Shown here one piece after another: positions 29,715 through 46,349 of a stretch of 64,000 nucleotides of DNA. Within the stretch, counting starts at the first letter, position 1. Every line of letters begins with the position of its first letter. A model generated the notes under the pieces. That model did no database searches and was not told the origin of the DNA. It saw nothing but the letters and a program-made list of their open reading frames with translations. The position numbers and the translations under genes are program-made. Source of the stretch: Curtanaerobium respiraculi (GTDB lineage Bacteria > Actinomycetota > Coriobacteriia > Coriobacteriales > Eggerthellaceae). The stretch spans positions 59,784 to 123,783 of the forward strand of contig NZ_JANIPD030000041.1 in the NCBI RefSeq assembly GCF_024609215.1, read 5' to 3'.

Positions 29715-29830
29715 GGTTGAATTTTTAACCGCACCCCCTGTGTTGCAGTTAGATTTGCAATTAACCGCCGAAAACGCATCGACAACCTGCTGAACATCCG
29801 CCCAGTGTTGCAGTTAGATTTGCAACCAGC
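29715..29830. repeat. Palindromic GGTTGCAAAT-type repeats
   Basis: The gap 29482-29903 has no gene. It contains GGTTGAATTTTTAACCGCACC at about 29715, facing TGTTGCAGTTAGATTTGCAA at about 29741, and again TGTTGCAGTTAGATTTGCAACC at about 29812. Related half-sites occur at 17651, 20121 and 34860-34907. The first pair forms an inverted arrangement about a short centre. The function is unknown. Confidence 0.65.
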
Positions 29831-29903
29831 GCCAACGCAAACGTGTGGAGGAATCGTGAAAGCTCGTTTACGGGGATGGTAAAATGAACCCGGAGATGAT
29901 TTC

Positions 29904-30395
29904 ATGCAAGGTTTTGAATTGAATGATACGGTTTTGTACGGCAACAACGGAGTGTGCCGTATCGATGCGGTCGAAACGCGCGCGGACGGCGACTACTACA
30001 TCCTGGTTCCCGTCCATAAGGACCGCACTAAGCTCATAGTCCCCCTGCGCAATGAGATGCTGGTGGGCCGCATGCGCGCCATCCCCAGCAAATCCGATGC
30101 CGCTAGCTATATCCGCGAGGCGGCGAAGAAAGACGCCCGTTGGATCTCCGACAGCACGGAGCGCAAGGAGCATGCGAAGAAGGTCCTGCACAATGGCACC
30201 GAAGTCGAGCTGCTCCTTCTGGCGCGCAGCTTCGCCACCCATAAGCAGAAGATGCTCGAGGCGGGCAAGAAGACCTCGTCCAGCGATAACGGAATACTGC
30301 GTTCGGCGCAAGATCGCGTGCGTGACGAATTCTCCGTCGTGTTCGACATCGCGCCCGATGAGGTGGACGACTTCATTGCCTTGCAGGCAGTGTAG
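29904..30395 (+). CDS. CarD-family transcriptional regulator
   Basis: 163 residues. The N-terminal 65 residues are the RNA-polymerase-interacting Tudor-like domain (FELNDTVLYGNNGVCRIDAVE, then YYILVPVHKDRTKLIVPLRN). The C-terminal helical part (DARWISDSTERKEHAKKVL, and on) is the DNA-contacting domain. CarD/CdnL proteins bind the beta subunit and stabilise open promoter complexes, notably at rRNA promoters. ATG 29904 is preceded by CGGAGATGA, and TAAAAT at 29879 is a plausible -10. Confidence 0.92.
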   Translation: MQGFELNDTVLYGNNGVCRIDAVETRADGDYYILVPVHKDRTKLIVPLRNEMLVGRMRAIPSKSDAASYIREAAKKDARWISDSTERKEHAKKVLHNGTEVELLLLARSFATHKQKMLEAGKKTSSSDNGILRSAQDRVRDEFSVVFDIAPDEVDDFIALQAV

Positions 30396-30613
30396 CAAAG
30401 GTCCATCCGGAGTTCGGCGCGGCTTCTCACGGCGCAACGGCTGATCTCGTGAGAACATCAAGGCAACGGGGCTCCTCCAGAGCTTGACGCGGTTTTTCAC
30501 GATGCGGGCGTCCGCCGAAATGATGGGGGCCGCGGGACGACGTGTGGGCATAAGCTCCTTGTTCGTTATGCTAAAGTGGCCCCAGATGAATCATTCAGAC
30601 AAGGAGGTCCCGC

Positions 30614-31078
30614 ATGTATAAGTCCATTCTCGTCCCTTATGATAAGTCCGAACATGCCAAACATGCCATGCGGCATGCGCTGGATATCGCGGCGGCAAGC
30701 CCCGATAGCTCCATCACCGTCATCTACGTTGCGGAATTGCCCGAGCTGGAAGACCCGACGTTCGTCGTGGCCGCCCAGATGGCGGGTCTCGGCCATGCCA
30801 ATCACGACTCTGTTACCATGCAGAAGGAATTTTACAACGAGGCGAAGAAGAAGATCGCCGCCGACGTCCAGGAGCTTCTGGGCGATTCGGACGTCCCTGT
30901 CACGGTCACGACTGCTTCCGGCCGTCCGCAGGACGCCATCGCCAGCGCCGCGGCATCGGGCGACTACGACCTGATCGTCATGGGTTGCCGCGGGCTGGGT
31001 GCGCTGCGCGGCGCTTTGGGTAGCGTCAGCTTCGCCGTGCTCCGCTCGGTCGATATCCCGGTTCTTGCGGTAAAGTAG
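30614..31078 (+). CDS. Universal stress protein (UspA family)
   Basis: 154 residues, one Usp domain. It starts YKSILVPYDKSEHAKHAMRH, the usual nucleotide-binding strand and Asp. It ends with the ATP-binding loop MGCRGLGALRGALGSVS (G-2x-G-9x-G-S), followed by the final strand SVDIPVLAVK, so it is probably an ATP-binding member. ATG 30614 has an excellent AAGGAGGTCCCGC upstream. Monocistronic, with a terminator right after it. Confidence 0.94.
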   Translation: MYKSILVPYDKSEHAKHAMRHALDIAAASPDSSITVIYVAELPELEDPTFVVAAQMAGLGHANHDSVTMQKEFYNEAKKKIAADVQELLGDSDVPVTVTTASGRPQDAIASAAASGDYDLIVMGCRGLGALRGALGSVSFAVLRSVDIPVLAVK

Positions 31079-31097
31079 TACACGCGCATACGATGCG

Positions 31098-31134
31098 GGG
31101 GCACTCGGCGCGGCGGCGCTGGGTGCCCCTTCTT
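31098..31134 (+). terminator. Terminator after uspA
   Basis: GGGGCAC/GTGCCCC stem with inner GCGC/GCGC pairing, followed by TTCTT, 20 bases after the stop. Confidence 0.75.
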
Positions 31135-31149
31135 GTGGGAAGGATGCAC

Positions 31150-32550
31150 ATGTCCGAACAGGCTGATATCATCATCGTCGGCGCGGGGCCGGCGGGCATC
31201 TTCTGCGCGCTTGAGCTGCTGGAAAGCGGATATGCGGGCCATATCGTCATGGTGGAGAAGGGCCTGCCGATCGAGGATCGCTCCTGTCCGAAGAAGAAGG
31301 CGGGCAGCTGCGTGGGTTGCCAGTCATGCCGCATCACCACCGGGTTTTCAGGCGCGGGTGCATTTTCGGACGGGAAGCTGTCCCTCTCGTGCGAAGTCGG
31401 CGGCGATCTTCCGAAGCTGATCGGCGCGGATCGCGCGCAGCAGACCATCGACGAGGTGGACGGCATCTACCTGCGATTCGGCGCCGACGATCATGTGGAG
31501 GGAGTGGGCGCCGCAGGGGCGGTTGCCGACATCCGCCGCCGTGCGATCGCGGCGGGTCTGCAGCTGGTCGATTGCCCCATCCGCCATCTGGGCACCGAGC
31601 GCGCCCAGGAGATATACCGCTCCATCGAGCGCCACCTCATCGACGCCGGCGTCGACATGCGTTTTTCCGCCGCCTGCACCGATGTGATAATCGAGGACGG
31701 GATGTGCCTGGGAATAGTGTGCGAGGACCGCGAGGGGTCTCGCGAGGTGCGCGGCCCCATCACGATCGTCGCCACCGGACGCCGCGGCGCCGATTGGTTC
31801 GACCGCCTGTGCCGCGAGCACGGCATCGGCCACGAGCCGGGTCCGGTAGATGTGGGGGTGCGCGTGGAGGTGCGCAACGAGGTGATGGAGAACGTGAACA
31901 ACGTGCTCTACGAAAGCAAGCTCATCGGATACCCCAAGCCGTTCAAGAACAAGGTGCGCACGTTCTGCCAGAACCCGGGCGGATTCGTCAGCCAGGAGAA
32001 CTACGATGGGGGCCTTGCCGTGGTGAACGGCCACAGCTACAAGGACCTGAAAAGCCCCAACACGAACCTCGCCATACTCTGCTCGATGAATTTCCGCGAG
32101 CCGTTCGACCAGCCGATCGCGTATGCGCAGAAGGTAGGCGAGCTCACCAATATGCTCGGGGCCGGCCATATATTGGTGCAGCGGTTCGGCGACATCCTCG
32201 ATGGCAAGCGCACGTGGCAGAAAGAGCTCATGCAGGGCAACGTGCGTCCCACGCTACCCGACTGCATCGCGGGCGACATCACCAGCGCCATGCCGTATCG
32301 TGCGATGACGAACATCATCAATTTCATGCTCGCGGTTGACAAGGTGGTGCCGGGTTTCGCCTCGCACGAGACGCTGCTCTATTCGCCCGAGCTGAAGTTC
32401 TACAGCAACCGCGTGAAGATGGACGACGCCTTCACCACCAGCGTGCGGGGGCTGTTCGTTCTGGGCGATAGCAGCGGATGGACGCGCGGGCTGATGATGA
32501 GCAGTGTCATGGGGCACTTGATGGGCGCCCGGTTGGCTGCGGAGGCGTAG
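31150..32550 (+). CDS. FAD-dependent dehydrogenase (COG2509 type)
   Basis: 466 residues. The N-terminal IIIVGAGPAGIFCALELLE is a Rossmann FAD-binding loop. CPKKKAGSCVGCQSCR is a Cys-rich segment, and GFSGAGAFSDGKL is conserved in the COG2509 family. VATGRRGADWF and FVLGDSSGWTRGLM (the FAD ribityl/pyrophosphate-binding end) complete the fold. Family members are annotated as uncharacterised NAD(P)/FAD oxidoreductases, so the substrate is unknown. ATG 31150 follows GGGAAGG; ATG 31144 is also possible. The mtnA-like gene begins 9 bases after its stop, so the two are probably co-transcribed. Confidence 0.85.
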   Translation: MSEQADIIIVGAGPAGIFCALELLESGYAGHIVMVEKGLPIEDRSCPKKKAGSCVGCQSCRITTGFSGAGAFSDGKLSLSCEVGGDLPKLIGADRAQQTIDEVDGIYLRFGADDHVEGVGAAGAVADIRRRAIAAGLQLVDCPIRHLGTERAQEIYRSIERHLIDAGVDMRFSAACTDVIIEDGMCLGIVCEDREGSREVRGPITIVATGRRGADWFDRLCREHGIGHEPGPVDVGVRVEVRNEVMENVNNVLYESKLIGYPKPFKNKVRTFCQNPGGFVSQENYDGGLAVVNGHSYKDLKSPNTNLAILCSMNFREPFDQPIAYAQKVGELTNMLGAGHILVQRFGDILDGKRTWQKELMQGNVRPTLPDCIAGDITSAMPYRAMTNIINFMLAVDKVVPGFASHETLLYSPELKFYSNRVKMDDAFTTSVRGLFVLGDSSGWTRGLMMSSVMGHLMGARLAAEA

Positions 32551-32559
32551 GGAGCGGCT

Positions 32560-33639
32560 ATGGAATGCGAGAATGTCAGGTTCGAACGCGGAGGCGTTGC
32601 CGTTTCGATCATCGACCAGACGGCGCTGCCCAACGAAGAGGTTCGTTTGACGCTGGAGACTGCCGAGGAGTGCCGATCCGCCATCGAGCGGCTTGCCGTG
32701 CGCGGGGCGCCGGCGATCGGCATCTTCGCGGCGTTCTCGTTCGCGATGCTCGCCCGGCAGACGGCCGCGTCGACGGGAGCGCGCGGATGGGAGCTGCCCG
32801 TCGGGGACGGATTCGTCCATGATATGGCCTGTCTGCACGATTACCTTGCGGAAAGCAGGCCCACGGCGATCAACTTGCGTTGGGCGCTCGACCGCATGAT
32901 GGGCGTTGTCCGCATACACAGCGGGGAGCCTCGCTTCGACATGCTGAGCGCCCTGAGGGCCGAGGCGATCGCCATCCAAGAGGAAGATGCTGCCAGCTGC
33001 CGCGCCATGGCGGAGCTTGGCCTGGGGTTAATTGAGGACGGGTGGGGCCTGATCACGCACTGCAACGCGGGGCCGCTTGCCACCAGCCGTTACGGCACGT
33101 CGCTTGGCCCCATGCTCCTGGGCCGCGAGCGCGGCATGAGCTTCCACGTGTTCGCCGATGAGACCCGTCCCTTGCTGCAAGGTGCGCGCCTGACCAGCTA
33201 CGAGTTGGATAAAGCGGGCGTTGACGTTACGCTGATCTGCGACAACATGGCGAGCATCGTCATGAGCCAAGGATGGGTGCAGGCGTGTTTCGTGGGGTGC
33301 GACCGTGTGGCGGCCAACGGCGATGTCGCGAACAAGATCGGCACGAGCGGACTCGCCATCATCGCGGAGCATTACGGGGTGCCCTTCTACGTGATGTGCC
33401 CCACCAGCACGATCGACATGGGCTGCGCGACGGGAGCGGACATCCCCATCGAGGAGCGCGATCCCGACGAGATCAAGACGATGTTCTACGAGCGCCCCAT
33501 GGCGCCTGAGAACGTAAGATGCTACAACCCCGCGTTCGATGTGACCGATCATTCTCTGGTGACGGCGATCGTGACCGAGCGGGGAATCTGCCGCCCGCCG
33601 TATGAAAAGAGCATTGCGGAGGCGCTTGCGGAGAAATAG
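32560..33639 (+). CDS. mtnA: S-methyl-5-thioribose-1-phosphate isomerase (MtnA/eIF2B-alpha family)
   Basis: 359 residues (family about 345). [12 protein letters not shown] (residue about 48), [11 protein letters not shown] with the conserved Cys, and the active-site Asp in [19 protein letters not shown] are the diagnostic motifs. VICDNMA-type TLICDNMAS and [11 protein letters not shown] follow the family order. The enzyme isomerises methylthioribose-1-phosphate to the ribulose form in methionine salvage. It may act on related 5-deoxyribose phosphates where the rest of the pathway is missing; no other salvage gene is in this window. RBS GGGAGCGGCT lies upstream. It follows the FAD oxidoreductase in one operon. 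Confidence 0.93.
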   Translation: MECENVRFERGGVAVSIIDQTALPNEEVRLTLETAEECRSAIERLAVRGAPAIGIFAAFSFAMLARQTAASTGARGWELPVGDGFVHDMACLHDYLAESRPTAINLRWALDRMMGVVRIHSGEPRFDMLSALRAEAIAIQEEDAASCRAMAELGLGLIEDGWGLITHCNAGPLATSRYGTSLGPMLLGRERGMSFHVFADETRPLLQGARLTSYELDKAGVDVTLICDNMASIVMSQGWVQACFVGCDRVAANGDVANKIGTSGLAIIAEHYGVPFYVMCPTSTIDMGCATGADIPIEERDPDEIKTMFYERPMAPENVRCYNPAFDVTDHSLVTAIVTERGICRPPYEKSIAEALAEK

Positions 33640-33649
33640 GACGATTTAT

Positions 33650-33811
33650 TGAGCGGAATTCGGACTTAGGAGCCAACTTGGGGCATAGTGGCAATGCGGC
33701 GGAATGCGTAACCTGGGGAAATGTGGGGTGCCTTTGCTCCGTTCTTTCCGATACCGGGGTGTGAACGCGGTTTTGCCGGAACGAATGACTCCTAAGTCCG
33801 AATTCCGCTCA
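33650..33811. repeat. Inverted-repeat element, family C, copy 1
   Basis: 162 bases in the gap after mtnA. The left arm TGAGCGGAATTCGGACTTAG continues GAGCCA. The right arm is its complement with one difference, 26 bases in all. The second copy is at 45775-45968. It has no coding capacity and can form a stem of more than 25 base pairs. Confidence 0.85.
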
Positions 33812-33923
33812 GTTTTTCGCCTTTTTTCTCCGAGAATGCATCTGCGGCTCGCCAGCTGCAGCCAACCGATTGAGGAACGGCAAGCTGTCGCATCGAAATC
33901 CCCGATTCGCGAAGGGGGAGGGT

Positions 33924-34373
33924 ATGAGAATCGGAATCGTCTCTGACCTGCACGGGCATGTGCCCGCTGCGTTGCATGACGAGCTGCACTGGGTCGATCG
34001 CATACTGTGCGCCGGCGACGTGCAGCGCGAAGAAGTGCTCTGGGAGCTGGAGACCATCGCGCCGGTCATCTGCGTGCGCGGCAACAACGATTGGTCGCTG
34101 GGCAAACTGCCGGCATCCAGCACGTTCACGCTGGGCGGAGTGAAGTTCTTCATGGCGCATTTTCCGTCCGACATGGGGAAACGGCCCGCCGGTACGCAGG
34201 TATGCGTGCACAGCCATACGCACGTGCCGCGCGACGAGACGCGCGGGGGCGTCCGCTTCTTGAATCCCGGCAGCACCACGTTCCCCCGGGGCGGCAGCGA
34301 GCCCTCGTGCATGCGCGCCGTCGTGGAGGGCGGCAAGATCTCCAACGTGCAGCTGATCGCATTGCTGTATTAG
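33924..34373 (+). CDS. YfcE/MJ0936-type metallophosphoesterase
   Basis: 149 residues, the usual size. The metal-binding motifs are in order: SDLHGH, CAGDVQ, VRGNNDW and VCVHSHTHVPR, with a final NPGSTTFPR. Such enzymes hydrolyse phosphodiesters with Mn or other divalent metals; the cellular substrate is generally unknown. ATG 33924 follows GGGGGAGGGT; the frame is open upstream to 33870, but without family residues. Confidence 0.92.
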   Translation: MRIGIVSDLHGHVPAALHDELHWVDRILCAGDVQREEVLWELETIAPVICVRGNNDWSLGKLPASSTFTLGGVKFFMAHFPSDMGKRPAGTQVCVHSHTHVPRDETRGGVRFLNPGSTTFPRGGSEPSCMRAVVEGGKISNVQLIALLY

Positions 34374-34412
34374 GGGATTCCGAGAGTTTCGGAGCGTGCG
34401 GGTCGAAACTCG

Positions 34413-34528
34413 TGTGACAGGCAACCGTATTGTTCGTCACACAAGTGGTGTCCCGGCCGCCGCATGCCGCAGCCCATGCGGCACCTTATGACGGGCAACT
34501 GTGACGGGCAACCGTATTGTTCGTCACA
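34413..34528. repeat. 29-bp repeat, second locus (two full copies and a fragment)
   Basis: Full copies are at 34413-34441 and 34500-34528, with the same TGTGAC...GTCACA bounds as at 8808-8977. They have CGTCACA in place of TGTCACA. A fragment (ATGACGGGCAACT) lies at 34488-34500. Confidence 0.85.
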
Positions 34529-34537
34529 TTAATTAGA

Positions 34538-34692
34538 TTGGGCAGAGGGTTGAACGTCCGTATAAGTTAACGGTTTCCCCTGAAATGCTTCTCCGGGAAG
34601 GCTGCGCATAGCCTTCCAGCTGGCCGTCGCGGGATCCGGGCACCGGCTCTAATCAATTGCCTCCAAGGCCTCGCCGATCATGCTGCCGGATC
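34538..34692. repeat. 155-bp conserved intergenic block, copy 2
   Basis: Matches 8981-9135 along its full length. Its hairpin is perfect here (GGAAGGCT, loop GCGCAT, AGCCTTCC). It is followed at once by ATCAGTGCTTCCTTA, the family B outer end. Confidence 0.75.
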
Positions 34693-34859
34693 AGTGCTTC
34701 CTTAGGGGCTTCGGTTCCGCTGGCTGGTAGGCAGAGCGTCGCTTTCGATTTGGCATTGTCGTTGCGCCGCAGTTCCAACACGCCTCTCTTGGGCGCACCG
34801 CCCGTAGTCGGGGCTTGTTGCGCGGTTCTTGCCGCCGTCCCATTGCCCCCGGTCACGTA

Positions 34860-34907
34860 GGTTGAATATCTAAACGCACCCCTGGGGATGCGGTTACATT
34901 TGCAACC
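34860..34907. repeat. GGTTGCAAAT-type palindrome
   Basis: GGTTGAATATCTAAACGCACC faces GGATGCGGTTACATTTGCAACC, forming an inverted repeat of about 22 bases with several mismatches, 77 bases before rlmB. Confidence 0.65.
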
Positions 34908-34983
34908 AACCTTGCCCCCGGTCATGGTGTGCAATCTGTCGGGAGGCGCGCAAGCGGATGGTTTCCATGGCATAATGGCGCAC

Positions 34984-35727
34984 ATGGAATACATCGAAGG
35001 AAAACGCCCGGTCATCGAAGCGCTTCGCACGGGCATGCCCATCAGCGGCGTGCTGATCGCAGACAACGCGCAGCGCGACGGGCTCATCAAAGACATCATC
35101 CGCAAGGCGAAATCTGTCCATGTCAACGTGGAATTCGTGCCGCGCGCACGATTGGATAGGCAGAGCGAGCGGGGCAGCCATCAGGGCGTGATCGCCAGTG
35201 TCGCGTCGTTCCCGTATGCCGGCATCAACGATGTCATGGCGCATGCGGAGGCCCAGTTCAGACGCGATGGGCGCGCGCTGATCGTCGTGTGCGACCATCT
35301 GACCGATTCGGGTAATCTGGGCGCCGTCGCGCGCAGCGCCGAAGTGGTGGGCGCGGCGGGCGTCGTGCTCCCCAACAAGCGGAGCGCCCGAGTGACCGCC
35401 GCTACCTACAAAAGCAGCGCGGGAGCCATCGCGAATATCCCGGTCGCTCAGGTCGCGAATTTGAAGGCGATGCTGGAACGCTGCAAGGAGTCGGGGTTCT
35501 GGGTCGCCGGGGCGAGCGAGAAGGCCGACCAGAACATCTGGCAATCCAACATGAAGGGCAAGATGGTGCTCGTCCTCGGAAACGAAGCCGAAGGCCTTGC
35601 GCGCCTGACGCAGGAGACGTGCGATTTCCTCGTGGCGCTTCCCCAGGTGGGCAAAACTGCGAGCCTCAATGTGGCGCAATCGGCAACGGCCATCATGTAC
35701 GAATGGCTGCGCCAAAACCAGGCGTAA
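34984..35727 (+). CDS. rlmB: 23S rRNA (guanosine-2'-O)-methyltransferase (SpoU/TrmH family)
   Basis: 247 residues. The N-terminal substrate-binding domain starts EGKRPVIEAL; the SPOUT catalytic domain has the three SpoU motifs: DSGNLGAVARSAEVVGA, VLVLGNEAEGL and SLNVAQSATAIMYEW. It methylates a ribose in 23S rRNA, or possibly a tRNA in a relative. ATG 34984 begins at the family start; an in-frame ATG at 34975 is equally near, and neither has a strong ribosome site. The order rlmB, yacP, rpoB fits a conserved translation/transcription neighbourhood. Confidence 0.9.
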   Translation: MEYIEGKRPVIEALRTGMPISGVLIADNAQRDGLIKDIIRKAKSVHVNVEFVPRARLDRQSERGSHQGVIASVASFPYAGINDVMAHAEAQFRRDGRALIVVCDHLTDSGNLGAVARSAEVVGAAGVVLPNKRSARVTAATYKSSAGAIANIPVAQVANLKAMLERCKESGFWVAGASEKADQNIWQSNMKGKMVLVLGNEAEGLARLTQETCDFLVALPQVGKTASLNVAQSATAIMYEWLRQNQA

Positions 35728-35763
35728 CGGCGCCCCGGGCCGTGAAACACGAGGCGTGATCCA

Positions 35764-36303
35764 ATGAAAAGCCGCAAAAAGCTCCTGATCGTCGACGGAT
35801 ACAACATCCTGCGCAGCGGAAGCCGCTACCGCCACTTGCAGCAGGCGGAGGATTTCACCTACGAGGTCTTGAACAAGGTGCGCGAGGCGCTGATCAACGA
35901 CGTGATCGCGTACATGGGCCGCGATTACGCACGCGCCTATGTGGTGTTCGACTCGGGGTCCAATCAGGAATCGGACGGAACCGAAGAAGTCGTCGGCGGC
36001 GTCCACGTGGTGTTCAGCGGGGCGAACCGCAGTGCCGATACGGCCATCGAAAAACTTGCGCACGACGGCCGCGAGCGCGGGTGGGAGGTGATGGTGGTCA
36101 CCAGCGACGCGACCATCCAGGACACCGTGTTCGGCCTGGGGGTCGATCGAATGAGCGCCGACGGGTTCTCGCGCGAGGCAGACCTGCTCGATGAAGAGGC
36201 GCGGCAAGAGCAGGGGCCGCGCATCGCACGCAAGGCGACCGTCGCCGATCGCATTCCCACCGACACCCTCGCCAAGCTGAAAGCCCTTCGCGACGGCGAA
36301 TAG
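35764..36303 (+). CDS. YacP-like NYN-domain ribonuclease
   Basis: 179 residues. LLIVDGYNILRS carries the first catalytic Asp, VVFDSGSN the second acidic site, and VVTSDATIQDTVFGLG the third. This is the NYN fold of YacP/Rae1, which cleaves mRNA at the ribosome in Firmicutes. ATG 35764 lies 36 bases after the rlmB stop, so it is likely co-transcribed with rlmB. The function is inferred from family only. Confidence 0.87.
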   Translation: MKSRKKLLIVDGYNILRSGSRYRHLQQAEDFTYEVLNKVREALINDVIAYMGRDYARAYVVFDSGSNQESDGTEEVVGGVHVVFSGANRSADTAIEKLAHDGRERGWEVMVVTSDATIQDTVFGLGVDRMSADGFSREADLLDEEARQEQGPRIARKATVADRIPTDTLAKLKALRDGE

Positions 36304-36379
36304 CCGCACGGAGCCCTTGCATTCAGACGGCCCTGTACCACATTCCGCAGAAAAAATCCACGGCTTTAAAAAATTTTTC

Positions 36380-36408
36380 TTGACCCGGCTTCGCGCAGGG
36401 CGTATTCT
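36380..36408 (+). promoter_or_regulatory. Promoter of rpoBC
   Basis: TTGACC (36380-36385), a 17-base spacer and TATTCT (36403-36408), preceded by the A/T-rich stretch AAAAAATTTTTC that may act as an UP element. Transcription would begin near 36415, which excludes the ATG at 36409 as the rpoB start. Confidence 0.75.
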
Positions 36409-36462
36409 ATGCATTTGAGTTTTTTCGCAAAATCGCGGATTTTCCAAAGGAGGAACCTGCCC

Positions 36463-39993
<3,531 letters not shown>

Positions 39994-39996
39994 GCA

Positions 39997-44412
<4,416 letters not shown>

Positions 44413-44444
44413 CTTCCAGCACGCTGTTTCGCGTAAGCAGTTGA

Positions 44445-44478
44445 AAACGACCCGAGGCTCCGGCCCCGGGTCGTTTTT
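44445..44478 (+). terminator. Terminator of rpoBC
   Basis: AAACGACCCG/CGGGTCGTTT stem with a 12-base loop and TTTTTG, 32 bases after rpoC. It can also serve the convergent glycosyltransferase gene, since the complement has AAAACGACC on the other side. Confidence 0.88.
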
Positions 44479-44484
44479 GTCGTC

Positions 44485-45573
44485 CTATCCTCGCAGCGGG
44501 TGGGATGTAGTAGCGTCGCGCAGCTTGTAGCGGGCGAGCCGACGCAGACGGCGCAGCTTGTCGGACGCCCCGATTACCCCATTCGTATGCAGCGCGTTTA
44601 TCTGGTGCAGGGGGGCGTTGAACGGCATGTCTCCATAGGGTTCGATCAGATCCCAATCGATGCAATCCATCATCTCGATGAATTCGGCTTCGATGGACGG
44701 ATCGCTCTTCGCGGCAAAATCTATATCGCGCAGCATGTCCATGCGGGCGGTGGCGGTGATCCAATGCAGCAGCGCGAGGTCGTGCTCCTTGGAAAGCAGC
44801 AGGTTCGCCTTGAGCCCGGCAATGGTCTCGTGCATCGCCTGCGCGGAGACGGCCCGGCCGTGGTCGCCGATGGTCAACTCGTATACTGGCCGATCGACCG
44901 CGTAAAAGCTTTCGGCGGCGATCATGGCGCGGATGAAAAACTCGGGGTCTTCGCAGTAGCGGCGCCCGGGGAACCGCAGGCTATTTGCCACGAGGAAGTT
45001 CCTGTCGTATATGAAACGGTAAAACCCGAAGTCGTATTGGTAATCCCTATAGCGGAACACCCCGTTTCGACCGAACCGCATGTAGGTATCGTCGTACCCT
45101 TCCGCCCGCTTGCCCAGGTCTTTCGGTTGGGACTGGGCATCGGAGAGGGCGAGCTCGGGCGACCAGGAAGGGTGCTCGTCGTGGACAAGCTCCCCCCGGT
45201 AGCGACGCTGCAGACCGCCGCCGCATACGGCAGCGCCATTTTCTACTGCCGCGCGGTAAAGAAGCTCCAGCGTGTCATCGGAGGCGAACCGATCGTCGGA
45301 ATCAAGGAATGCGATATATTCCCCCCGCGCTGCGGATATGCCGGCGTTGCGCGCCGCACCCGTTCCTCCATTCGACTGATGGAGTACAAGCGTGCGGCCG
45401 TCGTTACGGGCGAATTCGTCAAGCATGCCCGCCGATCCATCCGAAGACCCATCATCGACGAAAACGATTTCAATGCCGTCCAGCGTCTGCTTCAGCAGAT
45501 GCTCGTGCAATCCATGCAAGAGCCTCGCACGATTGAACACAGGAACGATGACAGATACGGGCGGCTGCTTCAT
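44485..45573 (-). CDS. Family 2 glycosyltransferase
   Basis: 362 residues, GT-A fold. VSVIVPVFNRARLLHGLHEHL opens the domain, IEIVFVDDGSSDGS holds the first Asp pair, NGGTGAARNAGI is the sugar-nucleotide loop, and FLDSDDRF is the DxD-type metal site. The C-terminal half (about 230-362) is helical and unassigned. It would transfer a sugar during surface polysaccharide assembly. ATG 45573 follows GAAGGGG; TATAAT lies 36 bases before the start. Encoded alone, convergent with rpoBC. Confidence 0.9.
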   Translation of the reverse strand: MKQPPVSVIVPVFNRARLLHGLHEHLLKQTLDGIEIVFVDDGSSDGSAGMLDEFARNDGRTLVLHQSNGGTGAARNAGISAARGEYIAFLDSDDRFASDDTLELLYRAAVENGAAVCGGGLQRRYRGELVHDEHPSWSPELALSDAQSQPKDLGKRAEGYDDTYMRFGRNGVFRYRDYQYDFGFYRFIYDRNFLVANSLRFPGRRYCEDPEFFIRAMIAAESFYAVDRPVYELTIGDHGRAVSAQAMHETIAGLKANLLLSKEHDLALLHWITATARMDMLRDIDFAAKSDPSIEAEFIEMMDCIDWDLIEPYGDMPFNAPLHQINALHTNGVIGASDKLRRLRRLARYKLRDATTSHPLRG

Positions 45574-45608
45574 GAATGCCCCTTCACGAAAAATTGCATA
45601 CGCAAGTA

Positions 45609-45614
45609 ATTATA
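45609..45614 (-). promoter_or_regulatory. -10 hexamer TATAAT for the 44485 glycosyltransferase
   Basis: A perfect TATAAT on the minus strand, 36 bases before the start codon. No strong -35 is visible. Confidence 0.5.
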
Positions 45615-45774
45615 TCCGGTGAGCCCGGTGGCAGGGGCACTGGGCCGAACGGGATGTGCCTCATGGGGGATTCAACGGATTTTTCGTTCAACGGATTTTC
45701 TATTCGAAACGGTTTACTGGGGCTGCAAGTCTGCCGATTAGGTCGATTTATACCATCCTCGGAGAAGATGATTG

Positions 45775-45968
45775 GTTTTTTGAGCGCTTTTCGGACTTAG
45801 GAGCCACTGGGCGAATCCTTTTTTAAAATGCGCGGTCAAAAGGGACGAAGTGATAAATTGCGACCTGGGGTTATCCAACTCTGTCGAATTAATCCCCTTC
45901 TCTCGTTGACTCCGAGCAGTGGTTTTCGCAATCGAAATGGCTCCTAAGTCCGAAAAGCGCTCAAAAAA
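45775..45968. repeat. Inverted-repeat element, family C, copy 2
   Basis: The left arm TTTTTTGAGCGCTTTTCGGA continues CTTAGGAGCCA, and the right arm is its exact complement (45938-45968), giving a 31-base pair stem around about 130 bases. The inner half of the arm (TCGGACTTAGGAGCCA) is shared with copy 1. The middle part of the arm differs (CTTTT here, GAATT there) but still pairs perfectly in each copy. Not coding. Confidence 0.85.
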
Positions 45969-46042
45969 ACATCCGATTTCCCCGCGATGGGCATCTCGAG
46001 GAGGATCCAGGGAGAGGTTTTGGCTCTCCTAAATCGGTAGCT

Positions 46043-46138
46043 CGCCTTGGAAGGGGGTTTCGCTACCGCAGAGAGCCAGAGCAACTGCTACATCAATTGC
46101 CACCACGCCTCGGAAGGGGGTTCCGCTACCGCAGAGAG
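46043..46138. repeat. 33-bp direct repeat, two copies
   Basis: CGCCTTGGAAGGGGGTTTCG... at 46043-46075 and CGCCTCGGAAGGGGGTTCCG... at 46106-46138, 31 of 33 identical. Each holds GCTACCGCAGAGAG at its end. The GGTAGC just before copy 1 can pair with the GCTACC inside it. The function is unknown. Between this and the gene at 46350 I see only a TACAAT. Confidence 0.7.
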
Positions 46139-46317
46139 GGGATTCGGTCCCACGCAAGGTTGTGCGACGCGGAATTCACTTGCTGTCGAAACGCATCCCA
46201 TCTTGGAGCTATTCTGCACTATGTTGCAAAAGCATGTTGCATTGCATGCCCTCTGCATCGCGTACGGGGTTTTGGCGCTCGAGGAAGCCCTTGTCAAGCC
46301 TTGGCTCTTTTGCAGGA

Positions 46318-46323
46318 TACAAT
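46318..46323 (+). promoter_or_regulatory. -10-like hexamer TACAAT upstream of 46350
   Basis: GGATACAATAG, 26 bases before the ATG. TTGTCA upstream is at an unfavourable 21-base spacing. Confidence 0.4.
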
Positions 46324-46349
46324 AGACGATACGCGAGGAAAGGGTATAC

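Larger units (their letters stand above)
34374..34983. other. Repeat-filled gap before rlmB
   Basis: 610 bases without a gene. It holds the 29-bp repeats (34413-34528), the second 155-bp block (34538-34692), a family B end at about 34690 and a palindrome at 34860-34907. About 150 bases (34700-34850) show nothing recognisable. Confidence 0.65.

Noticed and set aside
36409-36462. Earlier ATG start for rpoB
   Set aside because: It abuts the -10 hexamer and would lie upstream of or at the transcription start. GTG 36463 has an ideal AAAGGAGG.
46047-46325. Small open frames in the gap before 46350
   Set aside because: They overlap the 33-bp direct repeats, occur in several frames and have no start signals.
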